A DNA stretch of 10,370 bases, taken from assembly GCF_000003605.2 (NCBI RefSeq), contig NW_003124899.1:98784-109153 (forward strand). The letters are read 5' to 3'. This document shows positions 1 to 6,331 of this stretch, in pieces. Both the position numbers and the translations under genes were made by a program. How positions within the stretch are numbered: position 1 is the stretch's first letter; each line of letters begins with the position of its first letter. Origin of the DNA: Saccoglossus kowalevskii (lineage: Eukaryota; Hemichordata; Enteropneusta; Harrimaniidae). The notes under the pieces are model-generated. The model ran no database searches, was not told the origin of the DNA, and saw only the letters and a program-made list of their open reading frames with translations.

Positions 1-73
1 CACGGACGGACGGACGGACGCACACAGGGCAAAACATAAGTCCCCGTTTTCGGACTCCGTCCGAACGGGGACT
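1..73 (+). repeat. 3' end of a hairpin-terminated repeat, truncated by the window start
   Basis: A CGGA tetranucleotide run at 3-20 is followed by a short spacer and a perfect 10-bp inverted repeat, AGTCCCCGTT (39-48) with AACGGGGACT (64-73). CGG 51-53 can also pair with CCG 61-63 inside. The sequence directly after the stem is AAAAAT, so the end reads CTAAAAA. The order (GAC-type microsatellite, spacer, hairpin, CTAAAA) is the same as at 1748-1958 and, in decayed form, at 2270-2344. I infer that this is the end of a non-autonomous mobile repeat, probably retroposed with an A-rich tail. The class (SINE, LINE end or Helitron-like) is not settled. The body lies outside the window. Confidence 0.6.
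3..20. repeat. CGGA microsatellite
   Basis: About four and a half perfect copies of CGGA, possibly continuing to the left of the window. It is probably part of the mobile repeat whose hairpin follows, because the related copies at 1761-1800 and 1861-1911 carry a GAC/GGAC run in the same place. Confidence 0.9.
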
Positions 74-1312
74 AAAAATGTCATCACAGAATCGACTACC
101 TTAATTTAGGCATGATTCACACAAGTTTAGATGTAAACTGAATTAGGTTACAACCTATCAAAAGATTTGGCCACTTATCTTGAGGTACAGACAAATTTGA
201 CTTTTTTATATCAGTGTTTATCAGTACTGTGAGTATACAGTATGTTTGTCTGATTACATAGAATCACATTAAATTGTATTATTTTGCCATTGTTTGCACG
301 AATTGTCAATAACATTCTTTCAACTGGTCTCCCTGGCCAAATCCTTTGAGCACCAAAGCCAATTTCAAGCACCATCCACAAATTAGTTCCATTTATTGTC
401 TGTTCTATTTCACATTAAATGTTGCGATCATTTTTGATCAAACTTAAAATAAGATATCACTTTTTGTCTGTTTGGTCCAAAATGAAGATTGAATTCAGTG
501 AAAATTACAGAAAAGTGAACAAATTTACCCAAGAAAAAAATGTAATGCTCAAAGTCTTGTTCACACATGGCAAGAAATGGAGGATTCAAGGAATTTGTAA
601 ATATTCCTTATCAGTGAGTTAAAGTGAGTTTATACGGAGCAGTGGTTTATATTTTAACTCCACATTCACACCTATTCACATGTGTTAGAACAAAAATAAC
701 TAGTTTATGTTATTGCCTTTCACACTTTTGCATTAGAGACAAAATTTAGACAAGCCATCATTGCTTGCAAAATAACTATTTGGTAGCGTAGACTCGTCTC
801 ATGACGTTCTGCCTATCATAGTCAAAATGCACTTGTCATTTCAAATGGAAATTATACATTTTGTTTCCTCTGATGACCAAGTATTACCATGCCCACTTGA
901 AACACTTTTTTTATATAAAAATTCTAGACAAACTGGAAACCTGAAAGGGTAAAACCATTCAGTGGTACCATCACTATCATCTAAATTACACATATACATT
1001 GCACATGTGCATGGTTACATAAATAGAACTGCCCTTCTAAATATAATAATCTGAATGTCATAGAACAAATCTTATTCTGTATTTATTGTAATAATTATAT
1101 ATAACCAGAATCCAGTCAGCAATGTTTTACATGACAGAATGTCATACCATATTTAATATTCACAGGACGCCTAGCTTGCTTTCAAAACAATACAGTGTCA
1201 AGCCTTTCTGTGATTAGTCAACGAAACATGTTCATTTTGAATGTTATTCAAGTTTTAATATATTTATGCTTGTCAGATCAGATTTGTAAACAAGCAGCCT
1301 ATCGGCTGAGAT
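74..1312. other. AT-rich intergenic or intronic sequence, nothing recognised
   Basis: About 1.2 kb of AT-rich DNA with stops in all frames. The longest frame, 419-622 on the plus strand, is 67 codons, rich in Lys, Phe and Ser as expected for chance translation of AT-rich DNA, and resembles no family I know. I see no RNA gene, array or long inverted repeat here. Confidence 0.6.
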
Positions 1313-1340
1313 AGCTCCGCTGTTAGCAATGCACATTTCA

Positions 1341-1476
1341 ATTAAAGAACTGAAGACGTCATTAGAAAATGAACAATATGAATAGTATCAAAGCAATCGG
1401 ACTTACAGTTTTTAACAAGAAGTCGAAAATATCACTTTTTACCAAAAATTACAAAAATATTCACCAAAATAAATTA
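1341..1476 (+). repeat. Tandem body unit 1 (internally deleted)
   Basis: This is the shortest unit of the array. Its last 53 bp (1418-1470) match 1583-1635 of the next unit with a single difference, while its first part is more diverged and about 29 bp shorter. The mix of near-identical and diverged parts suggests recent copying or conversion of the distal part. Confidence 0.8.
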
Positions 1477-1633
1477 ATTAGAGAATTGAAGATATCATCA
1501 CAAAATGAACAAATCTGAGAGAGGTCCACATGTAGTACCTATATATGTAATATCAAAGCAATCAGACTTACAGTTTTCAACAAGAAGTCGAAAATATCAC
1601 TTTTTACCAAAAATGACAAAAATATTCACCAAA
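1477..1633 (+). repeat. Tandem body unit 2
   Basis: A full-length unit of 157 bp, from ATTAGAGAATTGAAG to ATTCACCAAA. It contains the ATCAAAGCAATC and GACTTACAG motifs also present in unit 1 and, with changes, in unit 3. Confidence 0.8.
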
Positions 1634-1750
1634 ATTAGAGAATTGAAGATATCAACATGAAATGAACAAACCTAAGAGAGGTCTACCCAAGGTACATATA
1701 CACCAAGTATCATAGCATTCAGGCTCGTAGTTTTCAAGAAGAAGTCGAAA
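1634..1750 (+). repeat. Tandem body unit 3, joined to the element end
   Basis: The unit starts with the same 15 or so bases as unit 2 (from 1634) and keeps the AAGAAGTCGAAAA anchor at 1739-1751. It then switches from the usual ATCACTTTTTACC to AGTAAAACATTGACACGGACG, which leads into the microsatellite and hairpin. This marks the last unit before the terminus. Confidence 0.75.
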
Positions 1751-1847
1751 AAGTAAAACATTGACACGGACGACGGACGACGACGACGGAGACGACGGAC
1801 AATCACTCATATGATGAGCTCCGCTCGACAAAGTCGACAGCGGAGCT
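1748..1847 (+). repeat. Terminal module, copy 1 (microsatellite plus hairpin)
   Basis: AAAAAGTAAAACATTGACAC leads into a GAC/GGAC run (about 1766-1800), then AATCACTCATATGATG, then a hairpin. The stem is AGCTCCGCT (1817-1825) with AGCGGAGCT (1839-1847). An inner CGAC (1826-1829) pairs with GTCG (1833-1836) around an AAA loop, leaving AC bulged. The module ends in CT followed by AAAAAG, which is also the first base run of the second copy. Confidence 0.85.
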
Positions 1848-1958
1848 AAAAAGTAAAACATTGACACGGACGACGGACGACAACGGACGACGACGACGGA
1901 CGACGACGGACAATCACTCATATGATAAGCTCCGCTCGACAAAGTCGACAGCGGAGCT
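1848..1958 (+). repeat. Terminal module, copy 2 (tandem duplicate)
   Basis: It repeats 1748-1847 from AAAAAGTAAAACATTGACAC to the closing AGCGGAGCT. It is 111 rather than 100 bp, with the extra length in the GAC/GGAC run (about 1866-1911). The hairpin is identical: AGCTCCGCT 1928-1936, CGAC 1937-1940, AAA loop, GTCG 1944-1947, AGCGGAGCT 1950-1958. ATGATG before the first stem has become ATGATA here. Near identity implies a recent duplication, by slippage or by an insertion into the A-run of the first copy. Confidence 0.85.
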
Positions 1959-2032
1959 AAAAAGCAGCTCGTAAGCAGTTGAACTCAGCTGTTCGTGATG
2001 CATAGTCTGAAAGCCAGCAGATCCACAGAAGT

Positions 2033-2344
2033 AATTGGATTAAAATTATCACAGCAAAATGACCAAATCTGAAAAAATTCTACTTAAGGTACATGTAAAT
2101 ATAAAATATAAAATCAAGAAGAAGTAAAAAAATTGCATATTTTACTGAAAATCACATAATATTAATTGAAGGAAATTGACATTATCACCACAAAATCTGA
2201 GGGAGAATGTACATGGAAAGGGTCAAAGCCGTAAGACTAACATTTTTTTTTTTTAAATATGAAAAATTTAAAGTTGACACCAACGACAATGAGTATATTT
2301 ATAGCTCTGTTCAACTTTGTCAACAGTAGCAGTACAGCTAAAAG
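2033..2344 (+). repeat. Old, decayed copy of the 1313-1964 repeat
   Basis: Recognisable motifs occur in the same order as in the younger copy: TATCACAGCAAAATGACCAAATCTG (2048-2071), CTTAAGGTACAT (2083-2094) and TCAAGAAGAAG (2114-2124). A second partial unit follows with TATCACCACAAAATCTGAG near 2185. Next come a T12 run (2243-2254), GTTGACACCAACGACAA as a relic of the GAC microsatellite, and a weak hairpin from AGCTCTGTTCAAC (2303-2315) to ACAGCT (2334-2339) followed by AAAAG. The end therefore again reads CTAAAA. Divergence and small indels throughout show that it is older than 1313-1964. Confidence 0.6.
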
Positions 2345-2760
2345 ACATTGCTTTTACGACAGTGAATCCAGCCATGCTCCTCTGAGATGTGAAAACAAAC
2401 AAAAAATAAGTTAATTGGCAATAAGGAAGCCACTGTCTGGATCGATATTGTCGGTTGTAAATACAAGGCTACATACTGCAGTGTACAATGAACACATTTT
2501 GGATTGTTTCTATAAAACAAAATGGCTACCTTCAAGGTCCCATGCTATCAGCCATGTCTACATGATAAGATGAGAAAATAAATGAAAAGTACTTTATAAT
2601 GTAAACTTGCGCAAAATGGCGCATCCAAATGGACATGAGAATCAATTGGAACACGTGTCCACTACCAATAACGCTAAAAGCCACAACAGCTTTCAAGGCT
2701 GTGTGTAAGTGATTGTTGAGAATAAATCACAAACCAGAAGTGCACCAAGAACAGTAAATT
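2345..2760. other. Gene-free AT-rich stretch
   Basis: No supported gene. A minus-strand frame of 65 codons (2338-2535) partly covers it but has no recognisable domain. The 19-bp word at 2458-2476 recurs at 2902-2920 (separate entry). Confidence 0.5.
2458..2476 (+). repeat. 19-bp direct repeat, copy A
   Basis: TAAATACAAGGCTACATAC is repeated exactly at 2902-2920 on the same strand, 444 bp away. The flanking bases differ on both sides. A 19-bp exact match is unlikely by chance in 10 kb, so the two are probably fragments of one repeat family or the edges of a small duplication. Confidence 0.75.
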
Positions 2761-2855
2761 AATCAGGTATGTGTTTTGCCCTAGAGCATCCATGTACCAA
2801 GTTTCATTGAAATGTAATGATTAGTACTTGAGATATCAGTAGAAAAAACAAAATT
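2761..2855 (+). repeat. Fragment of the repeat found at 8275-8640
   Basis: Aligned from AATCAG (2761) with 8510 onward, it shares the exact cores AAGTTTCATTGAAAT (2799-2813 and 8548-8562) and TTGAGATATCAGTAGAA (2828-2844 and 8577-8593) at the same order and spacing. It lacks the AC/ATAC tail of the other copy. The pattern suits a dispersed 3'-end fragment of a non-LTR retrotransposon or derived SINE; no coding part remains. Confidence 0.7.
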
Positions 2856-3426
2856 GACTAATTATACTAATATGCACAAATGTTTACCCAAAACTATATC
2901 ATAAATACAAGGCTACATACAGAAAATTATGTAATCTATGAAATCAACATTTGTAATGATTTGAGAAAATTATTAAAGTGCAAATTGTAAACATTGCATT
3001 TTTATACGGATTACATATATCGTATGGGACCCACATCGAACATGACACAGTGTGACGACATACGATTTAATTATTATGGCCATGATCCAATATTAACTTT
3101 TCAAATCTAGCTTTGGTAAGATTATATAAAAACATCATTACTATTTATAATTCTCAGACGTTAATGTTCTGAGGAGGAATATTTTCAGATACTTCTATGT
3201 ACAGTGTCTCCCAGCTTCCTGGAAGAACGGAAACACAAGTCACCTATGTAATACAGTTTAAATAGACATCTACTCAGGTTTAACAATCATAATTATTATT
3301 ATAACATTTTATGCTAAAAATTTTGCAACAAAATTTTCTATTTTTGGACCGGCAAACGGAAATTTATATTATCCTCAGCTTTTTATCAAAAGTTTATAAG
3401 ATTTGTGATTTATGGTTTTTGTGAAC
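2856..3426. other. Gene-free AT-rich stretch before the GC island
   Basis: Apart from the second copy of the 19-bp direct repeat I see no structure. Composition is strongly AT-biased until about 3470, where it changes abruptly. Confidence 0.5.
2902..2920 (+). repeat. 19-bp direct repeat, copy B
   Basis: Exact copy of the word at 2458-2476. It follows the retroelement-like fragment at 2761-2855 by about 46 bp. Confidence 0.75.
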
Positions 3427-3474
3427 TATAAAAACAGTTTTTTAGCAGTAACAATTTGACTAGAATTCTCAAAA

Positions 3475-3573
3475 TACGGCTTCACCAGGCAACCCTGGAC
3501 GCAACCATACGGCTTCACCAGGCAACCCCGGACGCAGCCATACGGCTTCACCAGGCAACCCCGGACGCAGCCG
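3475..3573 (+). repeat. Three tandem 33-bp units
   Basis: Units lie at 3475-3507, 3508-3540 and 3541-3573. Each starts TACGGCTTCACCAGGCAACC and continues with a GGACGCA word. Units 2 and 3 differ only at the last base; unit 1 differs at two positions plus, from unit 3, the last base. Decayed echoes follow: GGTTCACCAG near 3618, GGGACGCAGC at 3651-3660 and GGCTTCACCAGG at 3666-3677. Because 33 is a multiple of three, both strands stay open across the array and encode 11-residue repeats, but I infer this to be incidental. Confidence 0.95.
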
Positions 3574-3958
3574 GGAGCTCTCACCGGGAGCCCTCTTATT
3601 TCGCCTTGCAACCAGCAGGTTCACCAGCCCAACTTCTTGTTTGCCATCCTGGGACGCAGCCCGCAGGCTTCACCAGGACACCTCGACTTTCCACTCCCTA
3701 CCTTCATGGGGGGCACTTCGGTCCCACTTGCGTTCTCCTGATCCCTTGTTTGGGCAAAGGATTTCATCCTGCCCCCCATTTCAGGGCCTGATAGCCATTT
3801 CTCGGCCTCTCCCCTCTTATCTCTTGATGGCTACCTCAGACCCCCCCTTTCGGCTTAGCAGGTCATCCTTTGCCAAGGGGTATCTGACTCGCTTGTGGGA
3901 TGGGAGAGAAGCCCCCTCGCCCAATTTATTTATTTCTGGTTTTTTTGTGAGTATTAGC

Positions 3959-4022
3959 TTATAGCTTTGTAATTTTAGTCTTTGCCAGTTTGAGTTTCTT
4001 AGGTTATAGCTTTGTAATTTTA
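3959..4022 (+). repeat. 19-bp direct repeat pair in the island's 3' flank
   Basis: TTATAGCTTTGTAATTTTA occurs exactly at 3959-3977 and 4004-4022, a 45-bp period. The intervening 26 bp are not repeated. The pair lies between the GC-rich core and the AATAAA signal, so it is likely an internal duplication of the same element. Confidence 0.85.
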
Positions 4023-4114
4023 TTTTATATCTTGATCGGCTGCCTTGCCTTTGCTGGTATACCATCTCTGCCACGTTTTGAGTACATGTGTGTCACTTGC
4101 TTGAGTCATATTTT

Positions 4115-4120
4115 AATAAA
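4115..4120 (+). promoter_or_regulatory. AATAAA polyadenylation-like signal
   Basis: A canonical AATAAA hexamer in TTTTAATAAATTTC. It gains some weight from its place near the 3' end of the GC-rich island, but the motif is common by chance in AT-rich DNA. Confidence 0.3.
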
Positions 4121-4259
4121 TTTCATTGCAATACTTTACCTGTCCGTAGTGTTTTTACAAAACATGTAGGGGAAAATGCACTTTGTGAATTGAACATTAA
4201 GTACAACCATTTACGGCAGTAAAAATGTAGTTAAACAGCTCACCTCGTCCTCTTCAGCC

Positions 4260-4278
4260 GTACCATCAGCGTTGGTAC
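4260..4278. repeat. Short hairpin, 6-bp stem
   Basis: GTACCA (4260-4265) pairs with TGGTAC (4273-4278) around a 7-nt loop. It is short enough to be chance; I give it no function. Confidence 0.35.
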
Positions 4279-4717
4279 AGCTACACACGCGACATGCGAC
4301 ATGCAACATGACACACAAACTACAATATACCATGTTTTCTCAATTAATGTATTTACGGAAGAGTTCAAAATTCAAAATGTGAGGTAATATTTTAATGATT
4401 CACTGTACAGAAAATGCAATTTTTTTGTTTATATGCACTGCTATTATAGCTTTTATCTACAAACTATTGCTAGCGTTTACTGACTGCATACTCCTATCTC
4501 ATCGATCAATTTTATTTTACAAAAAATCATTTTGTTTTTAATGTCATGCGTGTAAGCACAACAGCTGAGCCCAACCACGAAGCATTCAGCGTCAATTTTT
4601 GGAATCTTACAACAATTCAGAGTCCTGTGCACATTTCTAGTGCAATCCCTTTCACCTCTGTCTGTAACTGCACTTTGGTTTTAATAGAGAGTGAATTTCC
4701 GAGTTAATTTACAATAA

Positions 4718-4772
4718 AAAAACCTTTTCAGGCATTATTCTCTTCCTGATTGGATTATCTGAGAAGGTTTTT
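4718..4772. repeat. 14-bp inverted repeat, 27-nt loop
   Basis: AAAAACCTTTTCAG (4718-4731) faces CTGAGAAGGTTTTT (4759-4772). Thirteen of 14 positions are complementary, and the odd one would be a G-U pair in a plus-strand transcript. It could be the ends of a small decayed inverted-repeat element or a chance stem. It is not a bacterial terminator, given the eukaryotic setting and long loop. Confidence 0.5.
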
Positions 4773-5839
4773 AAAGTGTTTTCTCTTAACAAATTGATTT
4801 AAACCATCATGGGATGTGGAAATGTGGATGGACCATCCATTGATAGTGTCAGACAAGTGCATGGTAAAAAGATACACCATCCCAACGTGCATGCTTGCCA
4901 TGTACTGTTGACAATTGGATATTAATGCATTTACCGGTAATTTTCAAAAAATAAAAAAGTGTTTCTCTTCTTTTATTCATACACATTTTTTATTATATCC
5001 AACTGAAAATATGAACTTGTCACATTTAATAACTATTTATCGTTATAAACACTTGGAAGCATGGGGTAAAAATTTGTACATTCGTTTTTGTTTTTTTTCT
5101 CATTCCTTACAATTAATAAGTTTTTTACAAGTTTGAGACAAACAGGATACCATTTGGAAAAGCTGTACTGACAATTAAGTAATACAATTTAATTTGATTC
5201 TAGTCGTAGCCTAACCGGGCAATTAAAATGAACGATTTTTTTTGTTTCATGGTACAAGTGATATTCAAGCTATGGAAATGAACATACATCTATCATATGT
5301 CTATCATGGAGATGCAAGTAATAAGAGAATGGAACTCCCTATTTAAGATTTCTTACCTATGCGACAATGAAACAAAATATAACTATTAAAATGACAGAAA
5401 AAAGACCACACCTGTACATGATAATATACTAATTTACTGGGATTGTCACATTGAATGCACAAGTATGCACAATTTCTTGGTGTAACTCATATATGGGAGG
5501 AACTGTGTAGGAATAGACATTGTTGGGTTGCGTGATGCAATATTACCATGGAAACAATTCAAATTGACAAACATTTTGGCAGACGTGTATCTCATAGAAA
5601 ATACACTGACTACACAAAGCCAGTTCAAACATTTTTGGCAAAAATAATGTCACATGCAACCCTAGCAACACTGTTTAATTACATATATTTATTAAATTTT
5701 TTGCATTGGTTTACAGTGTATGCGGTAAGATGAGATTTTTCAGAATTTTGCAATGTTTCAACTGCTAACATTTACACATACATGCCATGTTGTGGTGCGT
5801 TGGCTTAAGAACTCTTTTATGTGACTGAAATAGTGGAAG

Positions 5840-5955
5840 GTCGATTCGTTCCATATGCCAACAGGTTGACGCGTCCCAAGTCGATTCATCCCACAAGTTT
5901 ATTTGTCCGGAAGTCGATTCGCCCCGAAGTTGATTCATCCCACCAGTTTATCCGT
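5840..5955 (+). repeat. Left arm array of 16-17-bp units
   Basis: Six to seven degenerate units with consensus close to GTYGATTCRTCCCRMAA, head to tail with almost no spacers. Units alternate between GTCGATTC and GTTTATT types. Variation between neighbours shows an old array. Confidence 0.8.
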
Positions 5956-6213
5956 ACTACGTGCAAAAAGATCAGAACAACAAACTGTATCTAATCTTGA
6001 TCACGCACTCATCGTGCATACGAATCAAATTATTTATACTCAAGAATTTAATTAATTAATGTTCTAAAAAATGGTAATCAGGAAACACAGTAAATATTGT
6101 TGTAAGGACATGTTGACTTTCAGATTATATTTTATACGCATCAAACACAATTGTCTTGCTACCATTAAATAAAGGAAGTCACCCTGCACTAGATCTTAAG
6201 GCTAACAAAAGGC

Positions 6214-6331
6214 AATGAGACGAAAGCGTATTGGGACGAATGTGAATTAGGATTTGGGACAAAAGCGAGTTAGGACGAATCAACTTGTGGGACGAATGTT
6301 TTAGGAAGAATGTGAGTTGGGACGAATTGAC
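6214..6331 (-). repeat. Right arm array of 16-20-bp units, inverted
   Basis: Repeated GGGACGAAT words (at about 6233, 6289, 6319) and variants AGACGAAAG, GGGACAAAAG, AGGACGAAT and AGGAAGAAT are spaced by 16-21 bp. On the minus strand they read ATTCGTCCC, the same core as the left arm. The spacing is looser than on the left. Confidence 0.8.

Larger units (their letters stand above)
1313..1964 (+). mobile_element. Composite non-autonomous repeat with tandem body units and hairpin end
   Basis: The body consists of three tandem units starting at 1341, 1477 and 1634. They are recognised by two anchors: ATTAGAGAATTGAAGATATCA at the unit start, in the last two units (the first has a diverged form), and AGAAGTCGAAAA near the unit end (1418, 1583, 1740). 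The spacing is 157 bp between units 2 and 3, and the first unit has lost roughly 29 bp. The last unit runs into a GAC/GGAC microsatellite and a hairpin ending CTAAAAA, and this end module is present twice. The stem arm AGCTCCGCT also occurs at 1313-1321, just upstream of the first unit, so the element may begin there. No open frame is present, so the copy cannot mobilise itself. The class is uncertain: the A-rich end and microsatellite favour a SINE- or LINE-type 3' end, while the hairpin with CTAA recalls Helitrons, but no T target follows. Confidence 0.6.
3427..4159 (+). mobile_element. GC-rich island, possible solo LTR or other retroelement remnant
   Basis: Sequence from about 3477 to 3930 is far richer in G and C than anything else in the window and returns to AT-rich DNA on both sides. 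A TATAAAA box lies upstream (3427-3433), three 33-bp repeats open the island, and AATAAA (4115-4120) precedes an end reading CCTGTCCGTAGTGTTTTTACA. A promoter-like box, a polyadenylation signal and a CA end over about 730 bp fit an LTR. However, I cannot find a matching TG start, a target-site duplication, a primer-binding site or any gag or pol remnant. Alternatives are a CpG-island-like unit, a satellite-derived repeat, or horizontally acquired or contaminating DNA. The coordinates are approximate and the plus orientation rests only on the two signals. Confidence 0.3.
4160..5839. other. Gene-free AT-rich stretch with two small hairpins
   Basis: About 1.7 kb with no supported gene. The frames at 4915-5136 (plus, 73 codons) and 5446-5733 (both strands, about 60 codons) show no conserved motif. 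Two inverted repeats, at 4260-4278 and 4718-4772, are listed separately. A small triplication of a CGACATG-like heptamer lies at about 4290-4310. Confidence 0.5.
5840..6331. mobile_element. Fold-back element with subrepeated inverted arms
   Basis: The left arm (5840 to about 5955) is an array of degenerate 16-17-bp units such as GTCGATTCATCCCACAA (5880), GTTTATTTGTCCGGAA (5897), GTCGATTCGCCCCGAA (5913) and GTTGATTCATCCCACCA (5929). The right arm (about 6214-6331) carries the same units inverted, for example GGACGAATCAACTTGTGGG (6273-6291), which matches the complement of 5890-5908 at 17 of 19 positions. The outer ends GTCGATTCGTTCC (5840-5852) and GGGACGAATTGAC (6319-6331) match at 11 of 13. 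The roughly 255-bp centre is AT-rich and non-coding. This is the architecture of fold-back type DNA transposons, whose long terminal inverted repeats contain tandem subrepeats. No clear target-site duplication is visible. Confidence 0.75.

Noticed and set aside
39-73. The hairpin could be read as a bacterial rho-independent terminator.
   Set aside because: It is followed by an A-run, not a T-run, on the plus strand. The same structure recurs as the end of a dispersed repeat in gene-free DNA.
1652-1942. A 96-codon minus-strand frame rich in Ser, Val and Arg.
   Set aside because: It is a translation of the duplicated GAC microsatellite and hairpin module, and it contains the duplicated segment twice. 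It is not a gene.
1950-1964. Helitron 3' end (hairpin plus CTRR).
   Set aside because: The sequence CTAA is present, but the hairpin directly includes it instead of ending about 10 bp before. The next base is A rather than the T target, and all copies extend as CTAAAA. It is not excluded but not supported.
3456-3791. A 111-codon plus-strand frame and overlapping frames at 3641-3964 (plus) and 3426-3611 (minus) across the GC island.
   Set aside because: Overlapping open frames on both strands are expected where GC content reduces stop codons and a 33-bp repeat keeps phase. The products are repeat-derived and Pro/His/Arg-rich with no domain.
5880-5945. GTCGATTC words resemble the tRNA B box (GGTTCGANTCC).
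   Set aside because: No acceptor stem, A box or cloverleaf can be drawn around them, and the word is simply the repeated unit of the arm.
5840-5955. The regular array looked at first like a CRISPR array.
   Set aside because: Units are 16-17 bp, degenerate, and abut without unique spacers. The setting is eukaryotic, and an inverted partner array is present.
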